Assembly (NCBI GenBank): GCA_003520455.1
Contig: DOUV01000138.1
Location: 1-5,881, forward strand
Source of the DNA: Chloroflexota bacterium
GTDB lineage: Bacteria; Chloroflexota; Anaerolineae; Ardenticatenales; Ardenticatenaceae
DNA length: 5,881 bases
Reading direction: 5' to 3'
A model generated the notes under the pieces. That model was not told the DNA's origin. It did not search any database and saw only the letters and a list, made by a program, of their open reading frames with translations. How positions within the stretch are numbered: position 1 is the first letter of the stretch; each line of letters opens with the position of its first letter. A program made the position numbers and the translations under genes. Shown here piece by piece: positions 1 to 5,174 of this stretch.

Positions 1-30
1 AAATTTTTAGACACGCTCTAAGAAGAAGGG

Positions 31-156
31 ATGATGACCCAAACCTCAGTTAAAGAATATGAAGTCTTGCGTTTATCATTTTATTTGACGCCGAAATTTT
101 TCATTAAACCAAGCAGAGCCTCGGTTTCCTGTAGGTTCCCAACCCTCCTCAACTAG
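31..156 (+). other. Possible 5' remnant of a transposase-like gene (41-aa ORF)
   Basis: The ORF starts MMTQTSVKEYEVLRL after an AGAAGGG stretch with almost no spacing, and stops at 154-156. The opening words resemble, from memory, the N-termini of some integrase-core transposases (MTQTSVKEY...), but nothing after residue 15 supports this and it overlaps the zinc-ribbon gene antisense from 76. It may be a truncated IS start reaching to about position 75, or chance. Positions 9-23 also contain a small TTAGA-TCTAA inverted repeat of unknown meaning. Confidence 0.15.
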
Positions 157-456
157 CTTTTTTATCAAACTTCTATGTGCATTCAAAGGCTTATGCTCAT
201 CTGAACTGGGATAATGTACCGAGACAGCCTTAAATATAGGTGACTCTCCAGCGTTGTAGTTGCCCTGTAGTCCGATTGCACTAGCCCAAAATTGATATTT
301 AGACGTGTAAAAACCTTCTTTGGGCCGTTGTATAACGATCTCACATGTTTCCCATTTGGGTTTCTCGGTTTGAACTCCCTGTTTTTGAGGTTTGCCACAC
401 TTCCAACAGAAGTTTGCCTCATCAGGGAGTTGCGTTCCACAACTAACACAATACAC
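76..456 (-). CDS. Zinc-ribbon domain protein of unknown function (126 aa, GTG start at an IS junction)
   Basis: The protein opens with MYCVSCGTQLPDEANFCWKC, a zinc ribbon of the CxxC-x10-CxxC type (Cys 3, 6, 17, 20). Such ribbons are common at the extreme N-terminus of small bacterial proteins, which favours the GTG at 456-454 over longer in-frame starts that would translate the neighbouring transposase gene backwards. After a short linker, residues 33-126 form a second domain rich in aromatic and charged residues, ending with GWEPTGNRGSAWFNEKFRRQ. I have a memory of this GWEP...W/Y..RFRR ending in other zinc-ribbon proteins, but I cannot assign a function. No signal peptide or membrane segment is visible, so it is probably cytoplasmic. 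The gene is visibly AT-richer than the adjoining IS. The left tip of the IS66 element (455-478) supplies two bases of the start codon and a GAGAGGA Shine-Dalgarno-like stretch (466-460) only 3 nt upstream. The native promoter and start are therefore probably displaced, and expression is uncertain. Confidence 0.75.
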   Translation of the reverse strand: MYCVSCGTQLPDEANFCWKCGKPQKQGVQTEKPKWETCEIVIQRPKEGFYTSKYQFWASAIGLQGNYNAGESPIFKAVSVHYPSSDEHKPLNAHRSLIKKLVEEGWEPTGNRGSAWFNEKFRRQIK

Positions 457-478
457 GTATCCTCTCAAAAAGCCGGGG
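455..478. repeat. IS66 element terminal inverted repeat, left (zinc-ribbon side)
   Basis: Reading inward it starts ACGTATCCTCTCAAAAAG and continues CCGGGG. It matches the reverse complement of 2256-2279 at 21 of 24 bases, with mismatches at repeat positions 8, 15 and 19. Its outermost bases form part of the GTG start codon of the zinc-ribbon gene. Confidence 0.85.
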
Positions 479-484
479 GAAGCG

Positions 485-2146
485 CTAGCCAGACGGCCAG
501 GAGGCCCCCAGGTTGAGCTCGGTCGCTTGCTGGCGGATGAGATCAGCAAGTCGCGGGATGGTGTTGGCGCCGGCAATGCGGTCACGGACGTAATGAATGA
601 AGTTGAGGCCGAGTTTCTTGGTGGTGGCGGCCAGGGATTGGAAGGTGTCCCAGGCGGCCGTGCCGTCGCGAGTGCGGGGGCCAAAGCTGACCTCGCGCTT
701 GCGGACGCGTGCGCGGGCGCCAAGTTCGGCCGGGTTGTTGTGCAACGAGATTTCGGGATGCTCCAGGACCATCAAGAGCGGCTGTTTTTTCTGGCGGGTG
801 CGGGCCATCCGATCGTCTAAGGCCCAATAGCCGGTGCGCGTGGCAAAGAGCGTATCGAAGGCGGCCTCCAAGCGCTGGCGCTCGGCCAGGGTCGGATGCT
901 GGCGATAGGCGAGGAGCTCATCGGAGTAGTTCCAGAAGCGGTCGCAGAAGTGCTCCACCAGGAGGCGGTGGTGTGCGACGAGGGGGGTGAGTTTGGTGGA
1001 GTGGCGGCCCTCGTGAATCCAACAGAGCGCCAGTTCCTCGGTGATCAGGTTGAACTGGGGCGCGTCGTCGCCGACCAGCAGGCGGATCACCGGCCATTCG
1101 GTCTGGGCATGGTAGGCTGCGACCGCAGCGGCATCGGCGATGCGCTGCCGGGTGATCGCGCCCACCTGGGCGCCGTGTTGATCCAACCACGCCTGGAGGC
1201 TGGCCTCATCCAGCTCGACGTCCTGGGGTGCCTTGAGCTGGAGCTGGGAGCGCGTCGTAACTGACACCTGCCTCTGTTCGAGCAGGGCAAAGGTTTCCGC
1301 ATTGAAGCGATAGCTGAGCGGCTGACCACCCATCAGCGCCTGTACGACGCTCGGGCGATCTTTGCGCTCGGTGGTGTGGTAATTGGTATCCAGGGGGTGG
1401 CAGGTGATCTGACAGCTCTGATTGTCGCCCGCCACGCGCGTGCTGGTTTGGTCGTGGTGGTGCCACGGGCTGGACTCAAGCCCCGCCTGAAAGGCTTCGG
1501 CCCGTTCGCTGTGAAAGGCGTCCTGCTCTTTGATTACCATGTTCGACACTTCGCCCGCCGAGATGGCGACTCCCAGACTGTGGAGCAACTCCAGGATTTT
1601 GGGCTCGCTGATGGTGCTGGCGAAATACCAGACCACGACCAGCGCCCGAATCCCAGGCCCGAACTGCCCCTCATAGCCGGTCGGCAACTCGGCCAGATAG
1701 GTGCGCTGCGCCCCTGGCGAGTAGAATTTCTCCTTGCGGAAGCGGATCGTCTCAGCCTCCAAGCACACATCTTGGACGGTGACCTCTTCGTACCCTTTGA
1801 ACTCAGCATCGCCCGGCAATTGCGCCCGGTCAACCACCACGATTTCTTCGCGTGTGACCTCAAGCCGTTCGATTTTACTGCGTCCCTCCCGACCCTTGGG
1901 CTTGAAGCGCTTCTTTTCCGAGGAGGAGTTGCCTGTGCCTGATCCGCTCCCACCTGATCCTTTGGCCTTGATGTCTGGCCTACCTTGTTCACCCTTCAAG
2001 CGGTTGATCTCGTCGCGCAGCCGTTGGATTTCCGCCTGCGCCGCTCGCCGGTCGGTCGTCACCTGCTCACCCAAGTTGAGCAACCGTGCGACCAACTCCC
2101 GCAGCCGCTCATCTTCGATCGTGCTCAGATCAAGCTCGTCAAACAT
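485..2146 (-). CDS. IS66-family transposase (553 aa)
   Basis: This DDE-type transposase catalyses cut and strand transfer of the surrounding element. Residues 1-55 are a charged, heptad-like coiled-coil region. Residues 60-90 are a Gly/Ser/Lys-rich linker. The catalytic region then shows HHHDQTSTRV (Asp232), VGDDAPQF (Asp360 or 361) and CWIHEGRH at 375. Near the C-terminus is the IS66 signature HNNPAELGARARVRKREVSF, with the likely catalytic Glu474, followed by FHYV-like FIHYVRDR at 516-523. The order and spacing match the IS66 transposase domain. The usual CPxC zinc finger after the coiled coil is not evident, as in other ISBst12-like members. ATG at 2146 gives the typical N-terminus MFDELDLSTIEDERLRELVA. 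The Shine-Dalgarno site is weak (GGGA, spacing about 5). No frameshift or internal stop is seen and the length is normal. Several long open frames on the opposite strand are shadows of its high GC content. Confidence 0.95.
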   Translation of the reverse strand: MFDELDLSTIEDERLRELVARLLNLGEQVTTDRRAAQAEIQRLRDEINRLKGEQGRPDIKAKGSGGSGSGTGNSSSEKKRFKPKGREGRSKIERLEVTREEIVVVDRAQLPGDAEFKGYEEVTVQDVCLEAETIRFRKEKFYSPGAQRTYLAELPTGYEGQFGPGIRALVVVWYFASTISEPKILELLHSLGVAISAGEVSNMVIKEQDAFHSERAEAFQAGLESSPWHHHDQTSTRVAGDNQSCQITCHPLDTNYHTTERKDRPSVVQALMGGQPLSYRFNAETFALLEQRQVSVTTRSQLQLKAPQDVELDEASLQAWLDQHGAQVGAITRQRIADAAAVAAYHAQTEWPVIRLLVGDDAPQFNLITEELALCWIHEGRHSTKLTPLVAHHRLLVEHFCDRFWNYSDELLAYRQHPTLAERQRLEAAFDTLFATRTGYWALDDRMARTRQKKQPLLMVLEHPEISLHNNPAELGARARVRKREVSFGPRTRDGTAAWDTFQSLAATTKKLGLNFIHYVRDRIAGANTIPRLADLIRQQATELNLGASWPSG

Positions 2147-2255
2147 CGTTCCCGACTCAACTCTGTTGCCTGCGCTCCTCTTTCAGTCTACACGCTTTGT
2201 CCTGCTTCCGCCATCCGCCTTTCGGCCTCTTGACAGACGGACCCGGCCAACTTCA

Positions 2256-2279
2256 CCCCGCCTTATTGAGAAGATACGT
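2256..2279. repeat. IS66 element terminal inverted repeat, right (transposase-start side)
   Basis: On the minus strand it reads inward ACGTATCTTCTCAATAAG and then GCGGGG, pairing with 455-478. It is followed with no gap by the CTAG that begins the ISAzo13-type end. The 110 bp between this repeat and the transposase ATG at 2146 contain no gene. I see no convincing sigma-70 promoter there. Confidence 0.85.
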
Positions 2280-2297
2280 CTAGCTACCCATCACTTT
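2280..2297. repeat. ISAzo13 terminal inverted repeat, left outer segment
   Basis: CTAGCTACCCATCACTTT is the perfect reverse complement of 4759-4776. The inner segment TAAGGCAACCCCAAG follows at 2304-2318. It abuts the IS66 right end at 2279. Confidence 0.88.
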
Positions 2298-2349
2298 TAG
2301 GGATAAGGCAACCCCAAGATTTAAAGTAATCAACAAAGTGTGGTAAGAT

Positions 2350-2382
2350 GGGATAGTACCATAGGTTAAAAGGAGCTATCCC
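2350..2382 (+). promoter_or_regulatory. Hairpin holding the ISAzo13 Shine-Dalgarno site in its loop
   Basis: GGGATAG (2350-2356) pairs perfectly with CTATCCC (2376-2382), enclosing a 19-nt loop. The loop ends with AAGGAG (2370-2375), the ribosome binding site, 9 nt before the GTG start at 2385. Folding of mRNA at this point could limit transposase synthesis, as known for leader hairpins of other IS. A possible -10 (TAAGAT, 2344-2349) overlaps the left edge, with a weak -35 (TTAAAG, 2321-2326) at 17-nt spacing. The structure is seen; its regulatory role is inferred. Confidence 0.5.
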
Positions 2383-2384
2383 AA

Positions 2385-2858
2385 GTGAAAGTCAGTCAAG
2401 CCGAGAAAGAGATGTACATTGAAACAGCCAAGCAACTCAAGGGACACGCCAGACGACTGTATATGGCCCGTGTGGTCAAAGCCCTGGGACGAGGGGGACA
2501 ATGGTTTGCCAGCCAAGCCTTTGGCTGGGACCGCAACACGATCCGTAAAGGGACCAGAGAGTTAGAAACAGGCTTCATTTGCTATGATAATTATGCGGCC
2601 CGAGGTCGCCAGCGGGCGGAAGAACGGTTACCCCAGCTATTGGATGATCTGCGAGCGATAGCCGACCAACACAGCCAGGCAGACCCCAAGTTCCAAAGTC
2701 GGCGGTTGTATCTGCGCTTAAGTGCGGCCTCAGTCAGGCAGCAGTTGATCGAGCAGAAAGGCTACACCGATGACCAGTTGCCGAGTGAAGAAGTCATTCG
2801 CCAACGGCTCAATGAGTTGGGCTACAGCCTGAAGCGGGTAAAAAAAGTCAACCGGTGA
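2385..2858 (+). CDS. ISAzo13-family transposase, N-terminal part (orfA, 157 aa)
   Basis: This frame encodes the DNA-binding half of an ISAzo13-type transposase (related to the Rhodopirellula transposase DDE family). It contains a helix-turn-helix-like region at about residues 30-60 (ARVVKALGRGGQWFASQAFG, then WDRNTIRKGTREL) and a helical linker. It ends EEVIRQRLNELGYSLKRVKK, the usual lead-in to the catalytic domain. GTG at 2385 is preceded by AAGGAG at 9 nt. The frame stops at 2856-2858, but the conserved sequence continues in the -1 frame. A run of seven A at 2840-2846 is read here as GTA AAA AAA, a classic A_AAA_AAA slip site. Slippage would continue as KKSQPVKKVPETDAIFEQL, which is what the family shows at this point, giving a fusion of about 399 residues. 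An alternative is a simple inactivating indel in the A run. Confidence 0.85.
   Translation: MKVSQAEKEMYIETAKQLKGHARRLYMARVVKALGRGGQWFASQAFGWDRNTIRKGTRELETGFICYDNYAARGRQRAEERLPQLLDDLRAIADQHSQADPKFQSRRLYLRLSAASVRQQLIEQKGYTDDQLPSEEVIRQRLNELGYSLKRVKKVNR
2840..2846 (+). promoter_or_regulatory. Probable -1 ribosomal frameshift site (A_AAA_AAA)
   Basis: Seven consecutive A bases lie in the right phase: the zero-frame codons are GTA-AAA-AAA, and both lysine tRNAs can re-pair one base back. The first -1 codon is AGT (2846-2848) and the frame then stays open to the stop at 3581. I see no strong downstream stem or pseudoknot and only a weak upstream GCGGG, so stimulation is unproven. GTGA at 2855-2858 also allows stop-start coupling. 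Confidence 0.6.
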
Positions 2859-3583
2859 AGAAAGTGCCTGAAACCGACGCCATTTTTGAACAATTAGCCG
2901 TCGTGAACCCGGCCGCCGATGCCGATGAGAGCGTGTTGCGCTTATCCGTTGACGCCAAAGCCACCATTCCGCTCGGCTTATTCTCCCGAGGCGGTTACAG
3001 TCGGTTGACGGTTAAGGCGCTAGACCACGATTTTGCGCCAGACAAAAAGGTGACCCCGGTGGGCGTTTTCTTGCCTCAATACCATGAACTCTTTCTTTTT
3101 CTGACCACCTCCCTGGTGACCGCCGATTTGATCGTGGACTGCATCCACCAGACCTGGTTGATGCTCGCAGACCGCTTCCCGTCAGTCCGCACCCTGCTGC
3201 TCAACGTGGACAACGGTCCTGAAAATCACTCCCGCCGCACCCAATTTATGAAACGACTGACGGACTTCGTGGATCACTTTGGCCTGATCCTTGACCTGGC
3301 TTACTATCCCCCCTACCACAGCAAGTACAATCCGATTGAACGCGTTTGGGGGGTGTTGGAGCAGCATTGGAATGGCTCCTTGTTAGACACGCTGGAAACG
3401 GTCCTCAACTTCGCTCAGACCATGACTTATAACGGCGTTCATCCTGTCGTTGATGTCGTGACCACCCCTTATCACACCGGCGTGAAATTGAGCCAAAAAG
3501 CGATGGCTAAACTTGAAGCACGCTTGGAGCGTTTACCTGGTTTAGAGAAATACTTTGTTCGTATCGCGCCTCTCTCATCTTAA
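2855..3583 (+). CDS. ISAzo13-family transposase, catalytic part (orfB, 242 aa)
   Basis: This part carries the RNase H-fold DDE domain. Motifs in order are LSVDAKAT (Asp33), GLFSRGGYSR, LLLNVDNGPENHSRRTQF (Asp119), YYPPYHSKYNPIERVWGVLE (Glu162) and the C-terminal TPYHTGVKLSQKAMAKLEAR. Together these are diagnostic for ISAzo13 transposases, a group distantly related to IS630/Tc1. The stop at 3581-3583 lies 17 bp before the inner inverted repeat, as expected. It is probably made as a fusion with the upstream frame by -1 slippage at 2840-2846. The GTG at 2855 overlaps the upstream stop and could also serve as a reinitiation start. The coding sequence itself is intact, but the right end of the element is split by the IS4 insertion, so mobility in its present form is doubtful. 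Confidence 0.88.
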   Translation: MKKVPETDAIFEQLAVVNPAADADESVLRLSVDAKATIPLGLFSRGGYSRLTVKALDHDFAPDKKVTPVGVFLPQYHELFLFLTTSLVTADLIVDCIHQTWLMLADRFPSVRTLLLNVDNGPENHSRRTQFMKRLTDFVDHFGLILDLAYYPPYHSKYNPIERVWGVLEQHWNGSLLDTLETVLNFAQTMTYNGVHPVVDVVTTPYHTGVKLSQKAMAKLEARLERLPGLEKYFVRIAPLSS

Positions 3584-3593
3584 CAATGGTTGT

Positions 3594-4679
3594 TTATTTT
3601 CTTGGAGTTGCCTTAGGGACGAAGCGGAGATGCCAGGGCCAGCCATGAGCGAGTTGGCGTTCGAGCCAGTCCCAGCCAATGCGAAAGTAGCTTTTGTCGC
3701 GCCGGCGTTTGCGGTCGACCTGAGCGCGGAAGCCGCGCTTGACGACCCAACTGCCGAGGGTCAACAGCCAGGTGTAGACGAGGGCGGCGACCAGGACCAG
3801 GCGCTCGATGCGGTCGGCATGGCGCAGATGGGTGGCTTCCAGATCGAGGCCGTGGCCTTTGAGATCGCCGTAGAGCTCCTCGGTCCAGGCACGAATGGCG
3901 TAGCGGCGGAGTGTCCGGCAGGTGTCGGGCTGATCGGAGACCAGGTACCAGGGCTCGTCCTCGCCTTTGGCCCAGTGCAGCACCAACCAGAGCCAGCCAT
4001 AGTTGTACTTCTGAGTCAGGCGCACCCAGCCAACGGTGATGGTCTGACCAGGGGCCAGCGACCAGGCCGACAAGGGCTGCCAGCGCCCCCCGGCCGGGCG
4101 GACATCGGAGAGCTGACTCAAGCGGATGCCACAGTGCCAACCCTGCGAGCGCACCCAGCGGATCAAGGGCACGGTCTGAAAGCCGCTATCGCCCAAGACC
4201 CAGACCTCGCGCGCCCCGCGCAGCCGCGGCGCCACCTCCCGCAGCAGGGCAATCTGTTCCTGACGACTCACATGACCCTTGCGCCCTTTATAGGCCCGCC
4301 AAGCCAGCGGAATCGCCCGCTGGCGATAGGCAATCGAGACCGTCAGCAGCCGATGCCCCACGCCCACTTTGGTGCAATCCAAGATCAGGCGCACCTGCTG
4401 TCGGCTCAGCGCCTGCACAATCCCCAGGACCACCGGTCGGTAGTCGCGTTGTATCCGCACCCGCGGATTCTTCAACCAGCGCACCAGCCGATTCACCACA
4501 CTCGGTTCCTGGGCCCCCAGCGGCAGTTTCCGCGCCACTTTGCTCAGATGCACGCTTTCCGCCAAGTACATCCCGGTCACCCACCACGCCAACAGCCGCA
4601 CCCGGGTGATCCGCTCATCGCTCAGCCATTTGCAAAACTGTTCCAAGACGCTATGATAGATCGCGAGGTTGCGTCGCAT
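3594..4679 (-). CDS. IS4-family transposase (361 aa), C-terminus extended into the host IS
   Basis: The protein is a DDE transposase with RLILDCTKVG (Asp101), VWVLGDSGFQTV (Asp164) and the YREK signature: Tyr260, Arg263, Glu267 and Lys274 within YAIRAWTEELYGDLKGHGLD. The Y-2-R-3-E-6-K spacing is exact. It continues as LEATHLRHADRIERLVLVAA, a pattern of IS4 elements, followed by a hydrophobic helix. ATG at 4679 is supported by AGGAG 6 nt upstream and by a TGGTATACT extended -10 at 4723-4715. The triad is complete and no frameshift is seen, so the enzyme is potentially active. The last six residues (KATPRK) and the stop are encoded by ISAzo13 sequence (3594-3614) rather than by the IS4 element as I delimit it, so the tail is an insertion artefact. 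A 405-aa open frame on the opposite strand is a GC shadow. Confidence 0.92.
   Translation of the reverse strand: MRRNLAIYHSVLEQFCKWLSDERITRVRLLAWWVTGMYLAESVHLSKVARKLPLGAQEPSVVNRLVRWLKNPRVRIQRDYRPVVLGIVQALSRQQVRLILDCTKVGVGHRLLTVSIAYRQRAIPLAWRAYKGRKGHVSRQEQIALLREVAPRLRGAREVWVLGDSGFQTVPLIRWVRSQGWHCGIRLSQLSDVRPAGGRWQPLSAWSLAPGQTITVGWVRLTQKYNYGWLWLVLHWAKGEDEPWYLVSDQPDTCRTLRRYAIRAWTEELYGDLKGHGLDLEATHLRHADRIERLVLVAALVYTWLLTLGSWVVKRGFRAQVDRKRRRDKSYFRIGWDWLERQLAHGWPWHLRFVPKATPRK
3601..3615. repeat. ISAzo13 right inverted repeat, inner half (separated by IS4)
   Basis: CTTGGAGTTGCCTTA matches the reverse complement of 2304-2318 at 14 of 15 positions. The similarity ends abruptly at 3615, where the IS4 element begins. 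The reverse complement of this segment also encodes the last residues of the IS4 transposase. Confidence 0.75.
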
Positions 4680-4754
4680 TCGTCGCTCCTGTCTACTGAT
4701 GGCGGTCTTCCTTCAGTATACCAGGGCGCGCACGCAACCTCTATTCTTTGGCCC
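3616..4754 (-). mobile_element. IS4-family element nested in the right end of the ISAzo13 element (boundaries approximate)
   Basis: The left limit is where the ISAzo13 inner repeat stops (3615). The right limit lies just before the outer repeat segment (4759). The proposed tips, GGGACGAAGCGGAGATG from 3616 and the reverse complement GGGCCAAAGAATAGAGG ending at 4754, agree at about 11 of 18 positions, so they are weak inverted repeats. No target-site duplication is obvious: CCTTA on the left, CATCA on the right. The nesting is well supported, but the exact ends are uncertain by several bases. Confidence 0.7.
4715..4723 (-). promoter_or_regulatory. Candidate extended -10 promoter of the IS4 transposase
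   Basis: On the minus strand the sequence is TGGTATACT, matching the TGn-TATAAT extended -10 pattern, about 36 nt upstream of the transposase ATG. No good -35 is found at 16-18 nt. Further down is AGGAG-6 nt-ATG. This is a motif match only. Confidence 0.35.
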
Positions 4755-4758
4755 CATC

Positions 4759-4776
4759 AAAGTGATGGGTAGCTAG
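4759..4776. repeat. ISAzo13 right inverted repeat, outer tip
   Basis: AAAGTGATGGGTAGCTAG is a perfect 18-bp inverted match to 2280-2297. It marks the right edge of the IS island; beyond it the sequence changes to non-IS DNA. Confidence 0.88.
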
Positions 4777-4781
4777 AATAG

Positions 4782-4802
4782 TGATCAGTGAACAGTAAAC
4801 AG
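4782..4802. repeat. Short heptanucleotide tandem repeat (TGAACAG type)
   Basis: Three consecutive 7-mers are seen: TGATCAG, TGAACAG and TAAACAG, followed by a partial TAAC. This kind of degenerate heptamer string is familiar from intergenic regions of repeat-rich genomes, including Chloroflexota as I recall. It starts 5 bp outside the ISAzo13 tip. The 112 bp from 4777 to 4888 hold no other feature that I can support. Confidence 0.5.
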
Positions 4803-5094
4803 TAACGTGTGGCAACCTTGGGAGCGGTGGGAGATCCGGAGGGTGCTTTTGTCTGTCTGGCGTTCCTGGAGCGCGAGCGAGGCTTCCGATGCCTGACCCG
4901 ACTGCCACCTCCAAGCAGCCGCTCACCCTGCCCTCGGCCCTGTCCGTCCTCGACGCCGACCTCGCCGGCCTCATCGATCGGGCCCTGACGCGCGTCGGTG
5001 ACTTCGGCCAGGTGCGCCTGGTCGTGGTCAAGGACCGACTCCGGTTCATCAAGATCGTGCCGTTAAAGGTTGTAGGATGGCCAATGGCACACTT

Positions 5095-5152
5095 GCCACG
5101 AATGGCACGAATTGACACGAAAAATGAAAAAACAATTCGTGCCATTCGTGGC
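5095..5152 (+). repeat. Palindromic repeat P1 (left hairpin of the GxxExxY unit)
   Basis: Two perfect 20-nt arms, 5095-5114 (starting GCCACGAATGGCACG) and 5133-5152, surround an A-rich 18-nt loop. The arms consist of CACGAAT units spaced by two bases. A third unit, TGACACGAA at 5113-5121, extends from the left arm into the loop and gives the repeat a direction. It lies 23 bp before the nuclease start at 5175. Confidence 0.85.
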
Positions 5153-5174
5153 CAGGACCCCGCCGAGGTACCAC

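Larger units (their letters stand above)
455..2279 (-). mobile_element. IS66-type (ISBst12-like) insertion sequence, apparently complete, 1825 bp
   Basis: One transposase gene on the minus strand is bracketed by terminal inverted repeats at 455-478 and 2256-2279 that match at 21 of 24 positions. Both ends have the outward-reading tip GATACGT. The classical IS66 helper genes tnpA and tnpB are absent, which fits the single-gene ISBst12-like group. IS66-type elements normally leave an 8-bp target duplication. The left flank reads CACAATAC and the right flank starts CTAGCTAC, so none is visible. The right side has been taken over by the adjacent ISAzo13 element, so the original flank may have been altered. 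The element looks intact and could be active. Confidence 0.85.
2280..4776 (+). mobile_element. ISAzo13-family insertion sequence, interrupted by a nested IS4-family element
   Basis: The outer ends are an exact 18-bp inverted repeat, CTAGCTACCCATCACTTT at 2280-2297 and its reverse complement at 4759-4776. A second, inner repeat segment, TAAGGCAACCCCAAG at 2304-2318, pairs with CTTGGAGTTGCCTTA at 3601-3615 (14 of 15). On the left the two segments are 6 bp apart; on the right they are about 1.14 kb apart, because an IS4-family element lies between them. Removing that element leaves about 1.36 kb, a reasonable size for an IS with a roughly 400-residue transposase. CTAG occurs at both tips and could be a target duplication (CTAG or TA) or part of the repeat; one copy cannot decide this. 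Confidence 0.82.

Noticed and set aside
457..723. An 89-residue N-terminal extension of the zinc-ribbon protein
   Set aside because: This part is the IS66 transposase C-terminal coding region read in another frame (Ala/Pro/Ser-rich), so it is not a genuine domain.
1376..2300. Long plus-strand frames opposite the IS66 transposase (1376-1942 and 1734-2300)
   Set aside because: They are antisense to a clear transposase, have no conserved motifs, and one crosses the IS end into the ISAzo13 repeat.
3555..4772. 405-aa open frame on the plus strand opposite the IS4 transposase
   Set aside because: It is the GC-driven antisense shadow of a gene with complete catalytic motifs; the translation is low-complexity Pro/Ala/Gln/His with no recognisable domain.
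455..4776. Composite transposon carrying cargo
   Set aside because: The three elements belong to different families with unrelated ends, and there is no passenger gene between them.
4741..5145. 134-aa minus-strand frame crossing the ISAzo13 tip and P1
   Set aside because: Its N-terminus (FVSIRAIRG-like) is palindrome sequence and the rest is antisense to the better-supported small ORF; no ribosome binding site or motif supports it.
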